Positions 7,956 through 14,530 of a stretch of 16,345 nt of DNA are shown piece by piece. The DNA is from Fontibacterium sp038145245 (GTDB lineage Bacteria > Pseudomonadota > Alphaproteobacteria > Pelagibacterales > Pelagibacteraceae), in NCBI GenBank assembly GCA_038145245.1, contig JAYQPI010000017.1, positions 1 through 16,345 on the forward strand, given 5' to 3'. Position numbers and translations under genes: made by a program. Within the stretch, counting starts at the first letter, position 1; the number at the start of each line of letters is the position of its first letter. Below the pieces are notes generated by a model. It was not told the DNA's origin. It worked only from the letters and a program-made list of their open reading frames with translations, and ran no database searches.

Positions 7956-8573
7956 TTATCTAGAATAATATTCAACTACTAACTTAGGTTCCATTTGTAC
8001 TGGATATGGAATCTGATCATATTTTGGAACTTTATTAAATTTTGCTGTCATTTTTTTATGATCAGCAACTATATATTCTGGAACTTCTCTCTCTTTACTC
8101 TGCGTTGCTCCAATAATTGAAATTGATTGTTTAAATGAATCTTTAATTTCAATTTCGTCATTTTCAGAAACTAAATAACTCGAAATATTTACTTTCTTTC
8201 CATTCACTTTTACTTTTCCGTGATTAATCATCTGTCGAGCAGCAAAAACAGTTATTGCAAACTTTGCTCTATAAATTACCGCATCTAATCTTCTTTCTAA
8301 TAATCCAACTAAATTTTCTCCTGTATCACCTTTTTTCTTATAAGCTTTTCTAAAAAGATTTCTAAATTGTCTTTCACTCATATTGCCGTAATAACTTTTT
8401 AATTTCTGTTTAGCTTGTAATTGAATATTATAATCTGATGGCTTGCCTTTGCTTCTTTGACCATGTTGACCTGGACGATATGCTCTAGTGTTAAAAGGGC
8501 TTTTTGGTCTTCCCCAAAGATTAACACCAAGTCTTCTATCAACTTTATGGGTAGAATTTATTCTTTTTGTCAT
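7956..8573 (-). CDS. rpsD: 30S ribosomal protein S4
   Basis: Primary 16S rRNA-binding protein that nucleates assembly of the small subunit body. The 205-residue length is normal. The N-terminal extension (MTKRINSTHKVDRRLGVNLW) is the alphaproteobacterial style and lacks the four-cysteine zinc motif found in some bacteria. RPGQHGQRSKGKPSDY (33-48) and the S4 RNA-binding domain (about 92-143, with LERRLDAVIYR and HGKVKVNGKKVN) are intact, as is the C-terminal EPKLVVEYYSR. It is not beside the RNA-polymerase alpha gene as in E. coli, so the classical S4 autoregulation of that operon would not apply here. A strong promoter lies just upstream, giving an mRNA leader of only about 10 bases without a Shine-Dalgarno motif. 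Confidence 0.98.
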   Translation of the reverse strand: MTKRINSTHKVDRRLGVNLWGRPKSPFNTRAYRPGQHGQRSKGKPSDYNIQLQAKQKLKSYYGNMSERQFRNLFRKAYKKKGDTGENLVGLLERRLDAVIYRAKFAITVFAARQMINHGKVKVNGKKVNISSYLVSENDEIEIKDSFKQSISIIGATQSKEREVPEYIVADHKKMTAKFNKVPKYDQIPYPVQMEPKLVVEYYSR

Positions 8574-8588
8574 ATTTTAAAGTGCCCT

Positions 8589-8617
8589 GTTATAATAACA
8601 CTCATTCTTTTAGTCAA
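8589..8617 (-). promoter_or_regulatory. Sigma-70-type promoter for rpsD
   Basis: On the minus strand a -35 box TTGACT (8612-8617) and a -10 box TATAAC (8589-8594) are separated by exactly 17 bases; each matches the consensus at five of six positions. It lies wholly in the 52-bp gap between the trmJ stop and the rpsD start. Transcription would be expected to start near 8581-8583, only about 10 bases before the ATG (8573). It is the best promoter in the window by eye. Confidence 0.7.
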
Positions 8618-8625
8618 TGTTACTC

Positions 8626-9357
8626 TCATTCCTTATATTTTATTAAAGAACTAATAACTCCTGATAAAGTTCTTATTTCTTGCGTAGAAAGAGAGCTTCG
8701 ATGAAAAATATTTTTAACACTTCTAATCATTTGTTGTTTTTTTTCCTCAGGTTTCAAAAAACCAACCTTATCTAAATGAGATATTAAAAAATCTAAAAAA
8801 GCATTAACTTCTTTCTTTTTTGCATCTTCACTTCTGTATAAATTTTTAACAATAGGTTCAAATTTTTTTGAAGTAATAAATAATTCAAATGCAAAAATAG
8901 TTATTGCATGGGATAAATTTAATGATTTAAATTTATTGCTTGTTGGAATATTAACTAAATAATTTGCATTAATTAGATCGTCGTTACTCAAGCCTGAAGC
9001 CTCTGGTCCAAAAAAAATTCCAATTTTTTTTTGAAGAGTACTTTGTTTTTTAATAATATTCACAGCTTTATTCAAATCTATAATTTTTTTATTAACCGAT
9101 CTACTTCTTGATGTAGTTGCAAAAACATAATCTAAATCCTCAACAGCCTGATCATTATTCAAAAATACTTTTGCTTTATGCACAATATCTTTTGCATCAA
9201 CTGCAGTATAAGAAGCGCTTTTATTTGGCCAACTATCTCGTGGCGAAACTAACCTTAAATTTTCAAAATTAAAGTTTTTTAATGATCTAGCTGCTGCCCC
9301 AATATTCTCACCTAATTGTGGTCTAACTAAAATAAAATAAATATTTTTAAAAACCAT
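8626..9357 (-). CDS. trmJ: TrmJ-like tRNA 2'-O-methyltransferase (SPOUT/TrmH family)
   Basis: A 243-residue SPOUT-class methyltransferase, close in length to E. coli TrmJ (246), which methylates the ribose at position 32 of several tRNAs. The three knot motifs are present: ILVRPQLGENIGAAARSLKNF (9-29) with Asn18 and the catalytic-type Arg24, GIFFGPEASGLSNDDL (113-128) and NIPTSNKFKSLNLSHA (136-151), which bind S-adenosylmethionine in the trefoil knot. The C-terminal helical extension (about 180-240) is the TrmJ-type tail. Other TrmH-family enzymes share these motifs, so the exact target nucleotide is inference from overall resemblance. The ATG overlaps the cimA stop by one base, and the gene closes the cysS-cimA-trmJ run. 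Confidence 0.88.
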   Translation of the reverse strand: MVFKNIYFILVRPQLGENIGAAARSLKNFNFENLRLVSPRDSWPNKSASYTAVDAKDIVHKAKVFLNNDQAVEDLDYVFATTSRSRSVNKKIIDLNKAVNIIKKQSTLQKKIGIFFGPEASGLSNDDLINANYLVNIPTSNKFKSLNLSHAITIFAFELFITSKKFEPIVKNLYRSEDAKKKEVNAFLDFLISHLDKVGFLKPEEKKQQMIRSVKNIFHRSSLSTQEIRTLSGVISSLIKYKE

Positions 9358-10961
9358 TACAAGTTTGCAGGGGCCTTATCCTTGTATAATTTGTAATCAA
9401 TACTATCTATTAATGCTCTAAAGGATGCTTCAATTATATTTGGAGAAACTCCAATCGTGAACCACACGTCTCCTTTATTATCGGTGCTTTCGATCGAGAC
9501 TCGAGTAATAGCATTTGTCCCTGTGTTTAAAATTCTAACTTTATAATCAACTAATCTTAAATCTTTTAAATACTCACTATATTTACCAATATTATTTACA
9601 TTAGATCTAATCGCATTATCAATAGCATTAACTGGTCCATTTCCTGATCCTTCGCAAATAATATCTTTTTTATCAACCTGCAAAACAACAGTAGCATGGG
9701 AGTTGACAAGTTCATTGTCACTATTTTTGCTAATTTTTACTTCATATTTTTTAATATTTAAATAATTAGGCACTTCTCCTAATAATCTTCGTGTCAATAA
9801 TTCAAATGAAGCATCTGCTCCATCGTAGGCATATCCGATAAACTCTCTATCTTTTACTTGCTCCAATAATTTTTGAACTTTTGGATCATCTTTATTAATT
9901 TTAATACTCAATTTTTCTAATCTTGATAAAATATTTGATCTTCCGGATTGATCGGAAACAACAATATTTCTTTTATTACCAACAGACTCTGGAACGATAT
10001 GTTCATAGGTTTTTGGATCTTTTTCAACAGCAGAGACGTGCAAACCACCCTTATGCGAAAAAGCTGAAGCTCCCACATAAGCGGCATGATTATTAGGTTT
10101 TCTATTTAAAATTTCATCTAACAGCCTAGAACATTCAGTTAAGTATTTAATTTTCTTCTCTTCTACTGAAATATCAAATTTATCTTTAAAATATTTTTTA
10201 AGTAATAATGTTGGAATAATTGATACAATATTTGCATTACCACATCTTTCTCCCAAACCATTTAATGTTCCTTGTACTTGTCTTACTCCAGATTTAACAG
10301 CTGCAAGTGTATTTGCTACTGCATTTTCAGTATCATTATGCGTATGAATGCCTAAATTTTTTCCAGGTATTACTCTTGCAACATCATTTACAATTTCTTC
10401 AATCTCAAATGGTAAAGTTCCTCCATTAGTATCACACAAAACAATCCATCTTGCACCATTATCGTAAGCAGAACGAATGCATCTTAATGCATAATCTTTA
10501 TTATTTTTATAACCGTCAAAAAAATGCTCAGCATCAAACATGTACTCTCTATTATTTTTTACAAAATGTTTTGTAGTATCAACAATATTTTCTAAATTTT
10601 CATCTTTTGAGATGCCTAGAGCAATGTCTACGTGAAAGTCCCATGTTTTTCCTACTATGCAGACAGACTTAGTATTAGAATTTAATATAGCAGAAAGACC
10701 TGGATCATTTTCAGCACTTCTTCCAGATTTTTTTGTCATTCCAAAAGCAACTAAAGTTGAATTTGATAATTTTGGAGGTTTGTTAAAAAAATTAGTATCT
10801 GTTGGATTGGCCCCCGGCCACCCTGCCTCAATATAATCAACGCCTAATTTAGATAATGCAGTGGCAATTCGATTTTTTTCATCTGTAGAAAAATCAACTC
10901 CTTGAGTCTGTGCTCCATCTCTTAAAGTAGTGTCAAATATAAAAATTTTTTCTTTACTCAT
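9357..10961 (-). CDS. cimA: (R)-citramalate synthase
   Basis: Condenses pyruvate and acetyl-CoA to (R)-citramalate, opening a route to 2-oxobutyrate and isoleucine that bypasses threonine. The 534 residues fit the CimA branch of the isopropylmalate/homocitrate synthase family. Visible are the metal and substrate loop DTTLRDGAQ (10-18), DAEHFFDGYK (143-152), LCDTNGGTLP (175-184), the metal ligands HTHND (206-210), the family block GTLNGLGERCGNA (231-243), and a C-terminal LeuA-type dimerisation/allosteric domain from about residue 370. The DAEHFFDGYK form and the length favour CimA over 2-isopropylmalate synthase. It overlaps cysS upstream and trmJ downstream by one base each. C-terminal domains of this type often mediate feedback control, here presumably by isoleucine; this is inferred. 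Confidence 0.9.
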   Translation of the reverse strand: MSKEKIFIFDTTLRDGAQTQGVDFSTDEKNRIATALSKLGVDYIEAGWPGANPTDTNFFNKPPKLSNSTLVAFGMTKKSGRSAENDPGLSAILNSNTKSVCIVGKTWDFHVDIALGISKDENLENIVDTTKHFVKNNREYMFDAEHFFDGYKNNKDYALRCIRSAYDNGARWIVLCDTNGGTLPFEIEEIVNDVARVIPGKNLGIHTHNDTENAVANTLAAVKSGVRQVQGTLNGLGERCGNANIVSIIPTLLLKKYFKDKFDISVEEKKIKYLTECSRLLDEILNRKPNNHAAYVGASAFSHKGGLHVSAVEKDPKTYEHIVPESVGNKRNIVVSDQSGRSNILSRLEKLSIKINKDDPKVQKLLEQVKDREFIGYAYDGADASFELLTRRLLGEVPNYLNIKKYEVKISKNSDNELVNSHATVVLQVDKKDIICEGSGNGPVNAIDNAIRSNVNNIGKYSEYLKDLRLVDYKVRILNTGTNAITRVSIESTDNKGDVWFTIGVSPNIIEASFRALIDSIDYKLYKDKAPANL

Positions 10962-12310
10962 TATTTATGTTTCCAATGCGTTTTATCATTAAGATCTTCA
11001 ATTAAAATTCCATTCTTTTCTAATTCTAATCTAATTTTATCAGCTTTTTTGAAATCTTTATCTTTTCTGGCAAGATTTCTTTGTTTTAATAGTTTTTCAA
11101 TCTCACTAATATCAAGTTTTGATTTTTTCCTTAAACTATTAAATTTTTCCTCACTTTGCTCAAATAAACCAAGAAACTTAAGTGCCGAATTTAAACTTTT
11201 TTTAGCTAAAGCATCTCCAGTTTTTGCTTTATTATAAAGACTATGAATGTTGGTTATAAATTTTGGTGTGTTTAAATCATCTAATAAAATATTAAAAAGT
11301 TCATCACTAATTTCATCTTCATTCGGTGAATAAAGACTATACCAATTTTCTAATATTTTTTTATTTGTTTCTAAAACTTTTAAATTCCAATCTAAAGGCT
11401 GCCTATAATGAGTACCCAAGATAGATAATCTAACAATTTGACCATTAAAATTATTTTTTAAATTATTAATAGTTACAAAATTACCATCTGATTTTGACAT
11501 TTTTTTTCCATCAACAGTTACGTAACCATTGTGCATCCAATATTTTGCAAAAATATTTGAATCATTTGCACAAATTGATTGCGCTATCTCATTTTCATGA
11601 TGAGGAAAAATAAGATCTAATCCTCCACAATGCAGATCAAATTCTTTGCCTAAATACTTTTCAGACATTACAGAGCATTCAATGTGCCAACCTGGCCTTC
11701 CATTACCCCAAGGAGATTCCCAAAAAGGTTCTTTATCTTTTGAAGGTTTCCATAATACGAAATCTAATGGGTTAGTTTTTAATTCTGAGATTTCTACTCT
11801 TGATCCTGAAATTAATTCTTTTAAATTCTTATTTGATAATTTTCCGTAATTTTTAAATTTGTTTACATTAAAATAAACATTGCCATCTTTAATATATGCA
11901 AAATCTTTAGCTATCAAATTTTCAATCATTTGAATCATCTCTTTTATATTTTCAGTAGCCTTTGGCTGATTATTTGGATGTAAACAATTTAAATATTCAC
12001 AATCTGCTAAAAAAATATTTGTAACATTTTTTGTAAGTTCACTAATGTTAATTTTTAAATCATTAGCTCTTTGTATTATTTTATCATCAACATCAGTGAT
12101 ATTTCTAACGTAATTAACTTTATCTTTGCCAAAATTTTTTATTAAAATTCTATAAACAAGATCAAAAATAATTAAAGGTCTGGCATTACCAATATGAGGC
12201 TCATCATATACGGTTGGGCCACATACATACATTCCGACCGAATTTTTATTTAAAGGAATAAATTCTTCTTTTTCTCTGCTTAAGGTATTATAAATTTTAA
12301 AGCTACTCAT
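10961..12310 (-). CDS. cysS: Cysteinyl-tRNA synthetase
   Basis: Charges tRNA-Cys. From the ATG at 12310 it is 449 residues. It has the class I signature in the form PHIGNARP (38-45, the HIGH box), the KMSKS box at 270-274, and all four zinc ligands that enforce cysteine specificity: Cys30 (MYVCGPTVYD), Cys212 (WHIECS), His237 and Glu241 (FPHHENE). In-frame alternatives are ATG at 12316 and TTG at 12319. I prefer 12310 because it places SSFKIYNTL where relatives begin, but the call between the two ATGs is not firm. Any of these starts lies inside the last codons of nadE in another frame (8-base overlap for 12310), so cysS is presumably translated by coupling. The stop overlaps the cimA start by one base. 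Confidence 0.95.
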   Translation of the reverse strand: MSSFKIYNTLSREKEEFIPLNKNSVGMYVCGPTVYDEPHIGNARPLIIFDLVYRILIKNFGKDKVNYVRNITDVDDKIIQRANDLKINISELTKNVTNIFLADCEYLNCLHPNNQPKATENIKEMIQMIENLIAKDFAYIKDGNVYFNVNKFKNYGKLSNKNLKELISGSRVEISELKTNPLDFVLWKPSKDKEPFWESPWGNGRPGWHIECSVMSEKYLGKEFDLHCGGLDLIFPHHENEIAQSICANDSNIFAKYWMHNGYVTVDGKKMSKSDGNFVTINNLKNNFNGQIVRLSILGTHYRQPLDWNLKVLETNKKILENWYSLYSPNEDEISDELFNILLDDLNTPKFITNIHSLYNKAKTGDALAKKSLNSALKFLGLFEQSEEKFNSLRKKSKLDISEIEKLLKQRNLARKDKDFKKADKIRLELEKNGILIEDLNDKTHWKHK

Positions 12311-13049
12311 TCTCATCAAATTTACAAATTGGAATTAAGTTCATTTTATGAAGATTTCTTTTTCTAATTTTTAAATATTTTTCATAATTTTTATCTTTAG
12401 GATTAAGCATAGCTTTTTCTAACTCTTCATAAGACATTCCCAATTGACGCTCATCAGTTCTTCCGTCTGCCCATAATCCATCTGTAGGAGCTGCATTGAT
12501 AATTTCTTCTAATATTTTAAGTTCTTTACCCATTTCCCAAACCTGAGATTTTAAACAGTCTGCAATCGGTGAAATATCAACTCCTCCATCTCCATATTTT
12601 GTAAAAAAACCAACTCCAAAATCTTCAATTTTATTCCCAGTTCCAACAACAATTCCATTATTTGCACCAGCTACTTGATAAAGAGTAGCCATACGCAATC
12701 TTGCTCTAGAATTAGCAAAAGCAAGTTCATTATTAAATTTTCCTAATACTTTTTCAAAACTATTAAAAACTTCATCTAAATTAATAATAACTTCATCAAC
12801 ATTAGAAAATTTATTTTTTAACCATTTTAAATGTGCTTTACTTAAATCGTCTTGAAATCTTAATTGCCTAATCGGCATAGAAAGAGCCTTAACTCTTAAG
12901 CCTGTCATTGCAGAAATAGTGCTTACGACTGCAGAATCAATTCCTCCTGAAACCCCAACTACTAAACAATCAGGATTTATTTCCATTGAATTACAATAGT
13001 TTTTAATCCAGTTTTTAATAAATTGAATTCTATCTGCTGGTGTCATCAT
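12303..13049 (-). CDS. nadE: NH3-dependent NAD+ synthetase
   Basis: Amidates nicotinic acid adenine dinucleotide to NAD+, the last step of NAD synthesis. The 248-residue protein holds only the synthetase domain, without the N-terminal nitrilase-like glutaminase of the long NadE form, so by architecture it should use free ammonia. The ATP-pyrophosphatase P-loop SGGIDS is at 34-39; GTGNKIEDFGVGFFTKYGDGG (136-156) and AAPTDGLWADGRTDE (186-200) are the expected NaAD/ATP-binding blocks. Two adjacent ATGs (13049 and 13046) are possible starts, and no Shine-Dalgarno motif precedes them. The last 8 to 14 bases overlap the cysS start. A 55-bp AT-rich gap with a hairpin separates it from the upstream DAHP synthase gene. 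Confidence 0.95.
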   Translation of the reverse strand: MMTPADRIQFIKNWIKNYCNSMEINPDCLVVGVSGGIDSAVVSTISAMTGLRVKALSMPIRQLRFQDDLSKAHLKWLKNKFSNVDEVIINLDEVFNSFEKVLGKFNNELAFANSRARLRMATLYQVAGANNGIVVGTGNKIEDFGVGFFTKYGDGGVDISPIADCLKSQVWEMGKELKILEEIINAAPTDGLWADGRTDERQLGMSYEELEKAMLNPKDKNYEKYLKIRKRNLHKMNLIPICKFDENE

Positions 13050-13079
13050 AATATTTTTACTTTTTTTTAAGTTTGAAGC

Positions 13080-13106
13080 AAAAAAATTATTAAAAAAATA
13101 ATTTTT
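13080..13106 (-). terminator. All-A/T hairpin with T-run at the end of the DAHP synthase gene
   Basis: A perfect 10-bp inverted repeat (AAAAATTATT at 13082-13091 and AATAATTTTT at 13097-13106) with a 5-base loop overlaps the DAHP synthase stop codon. Read on the minus strand the second arm runs into seven consecutive Ts (13086 down to 13080), so it has the layout of an intrinsic terminator. The stem contains no G or C, so it would be weak; it could equally be chance in AT-rich DNA, a partial attenuator, or a 3'-end stabilising structure. Confidence 0.25.
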
Positions 13107-14481
13107 AAGAAGCTTTTCTAATGGAATTTATTGAGTATTTTGAATTTTTCTTTATTTCCTCAGAAATAAGGAAAGCTAACTCAATAGCTTGATTTGCATT
13201 CAGCCTAGGATCACAATGCGTGTGGTATCTGCTTGATAAATCTTTATCAGTAATATTTTGCGCTCCTCCAATACATTCTGTGACATTTTTTCCAGTCATT
13301 TCAATATGAAGTCCACCAGCATAGGTCCCTTCTCCCTGATGAACATCAAAAAAACTTTTAACTTCAGAAATTATATCTTTAAATGGTCTAGTTTTAAATC
13401 CTGTAGTAGATTTAATAGTATTACCATGCATAGGGTCACACGACCAAACTACTTTTTTATTCGATTTTTTAACAGCATGAATAAGTTTTGGTAAAAATTT
13501 TTCAACTTTATCATGACCAAATCTACCTATTAAAGTTATTCTTCCAGATTCATCTTCAGGATTTAATACTTCAATTAACTTAATTAATTCCTTTGGATCT
13601 AAACTAGGTCCACACTTAATTCCTATTGGATTTTTAATTCCTCTACAAAACTCCACATGCGCACCATCTATTTGTCTTGTGCGATCTCCAATCCACAAAA
13701 AATGCGCTGAAGTATCATGATGTTCTCCTGTCGTCGAATCTACTCGTGTCATTGCCTCTTCGTAAGGAAGATGCAATGCTTCATGACTTGTGTAAAAATT
13801 AACTGTTCTTAATCTTCGATTTTGTTCAATTGTTATTCCACAAGCATGCATAAAATTTAAAGCTTCCATAACTTTATTTTGAATTTCTTTAAATTTTTTA
13901 TCAGCACTCTTATTCACAAAGTCCATATTCCATAAATGAACTTTGCTTAAATCGGCAAACCCCCCTTGAGAAAATGCTCTTAATAAATTTAATGTTGAGG
14001 CAGATTGTGAATAAGATTTTAATAATCTAACTGGATCTGGTCTTCTAGAAACCTCATCAAATTTCATGCTATTAATATTATCTCCTAAGTAACTCGGAAG
14101 CTCTTTTCCATCTATAATTTCTGTTGCAGCACTTCTTGGCTTAGAAAATTGACCAGCAACTCTACCTATTTTTACTATCGGTAGATGAGAAGAAACAGTA
14201 AGTATCAAAGAAACTTGCAAAATAACTTTAAATAAATCTCTAATATTGTCTGGATGAAATTCTTCAAAGCTTTCCGCGCAGTCTCCTCCTTGAAACAAAA
14301 ATGCTTTTCCCTCGCTCACTTCTCCTAACATATGTTTAAGAGTGCGCGTCTCACCTGCAAAAACAAGCGGAGGAAATTTAGAAATTTCCTTTAAAACTTC
14401 ATTTAACTTACCCTCATTTTCATAAACGGGTAAATGTTTTGCAGTTTTGCTTCTCCATGAATTTATTTTCCAATTTTTCAT
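13105..14481 (-). CDS. aroG: Class II 3-deoxy-7-phosphoheptulonate (DAHP) synthase
   Basis: First step of the shikimate pathway: phosphoenolpyruvate plus erythrose 4-phosphate gives DAHP. This is the plant/Mycobacterium-like class II enzyme, not the E. coli class I type. From the ATG at 14481 it is 458 residues. The FQGGDCAESF block (63-72) carries metal ligand Cys68; the other ligands match in spacing to the M. tuberculosis enzyme: His352 (CDPMHGNT), Glu394 (GGLHIEMTG) and Asp424 (HCDPRLNANQ). GRVAGQFSKPRS (106-117) is the phosphoenolpyruvate-binding block. I chose 14481 over a TTG at 14487 because an AGG motif sits 6 bases before the ATG and would abut the TTG. The N-terminus before the Cys ligand is shorter than in M. 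tuberculosis, so allosteric sites formed there may differ. Confidence 0.95.
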   Translation of the reverse strand: MKNWKINSWRSKTAKHLPVYENEGKLNEVLKEISKFPPLVFAGETRTLKHMLGEVSEGKAFLFQGGDCAESFEEFHPDNIRDLFKVILQVSLILTVSSHLPIVKIGRVAGQFSKPRSAATEIIDGKELPSYLGDNINSMKFDEVSRRPDPVRLLKSYSQSASTLNLLRAFSQGGFADLSKVHLWNMDFVNKSADKKFKEIQNKVMEALNFMHACGITIEQNRRLRTVNFYTSHEALHLPYEEAMTRVDSTTGEHHDTSAHFLWIGDRTRQIDGAHVEFCRGIKNPIGIKCGPSLDPKELIKLIEVLNPEDESGRITLIGRFGHDKVEKFLPKLIHAVKKSNKKVVWSCDPMHGNTIKSTTGFKTRPFKDIISEVKSFFDVHQGEGTYAGGLHIEMTGKNVTECIGGAQNITDKDLSSRYHTHCDPRLNANQAIELAFLISEEIKKNSKYSINSIRKAS

Positions 14482-14487
14482 ATTCAA

Positions 14488-14490
14488 CCT
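14488..14490 (-). promoter_or_regulatory. Shine-Dalgarno core for the DAHP synthase gene
   Basis: The minus strand reads AGG, six bases before the ATG at 14481, within GTAGGTTGAATATG. It decides the start in favour of ATG 14481 over the TTG at 14487. Confidence 0.55.
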
Positions 14491-14492
14491 AC

Positions 14493-14523
14493 AGTATATA
14501 TATAGAGCGATATAAGCCTACAA
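14493..14523 (-). promoter_or_regulatory. Possible promoter for the aroG-nadE-cysS-cimA-trmJ run
   Basis: In the 49-bp gap after glmS the minus strand has TTGTAG (14518-14523) followed 17 bases later by TATATA (14495-14500), or 19 bases later by TATACT (14493-14498), inside a run of five TA dinucleotides. The -35 is a poor match, and the AT richness makes chance -10 boxes common, so this is tentative. If real it gives aroG and the genes behind it transcription independent of glmS. Confidence 0.35.
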
Positions 14524-14530
14524 GAATAAA

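Noticed and set aside
8457..8654. 65-codon plus-strand frame overlapping the rpsD start and the gap before it
   Set aside because: It runs opposite the conserved S4 N-terminus and the rpsD promoter; the composition looks like a shadow frame.
11049..11849. Two plus-strand frames of 62 and 67 codons inside cysS
   Set aside because: Both are antisense to the CysRS zinc-binding and C-terminal regions and show no motif or ribosome-binding site.
13050..13104. Possible nadE promoter (TTGCTT, 17 bases, AAAAAT) in the gap
   Set aside because: Both hexamers are poor matches and the predicted start would fall almost at the ATG.
13258..13494. 78-codon plus-strand frame inside the DAHP synthase gene
   Set aside because: It lies opposite the metal-ligand blocks of class II DAHP synthase; shadow frame.
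14482..14530. A tRNA or small RNA gene in the gap between glmS and the DAHP synthase gene
   Set aside because: Only 49 bases, with no cloverleaf or stable stem; a promoter and Shine-Dalgarno site explain it better.
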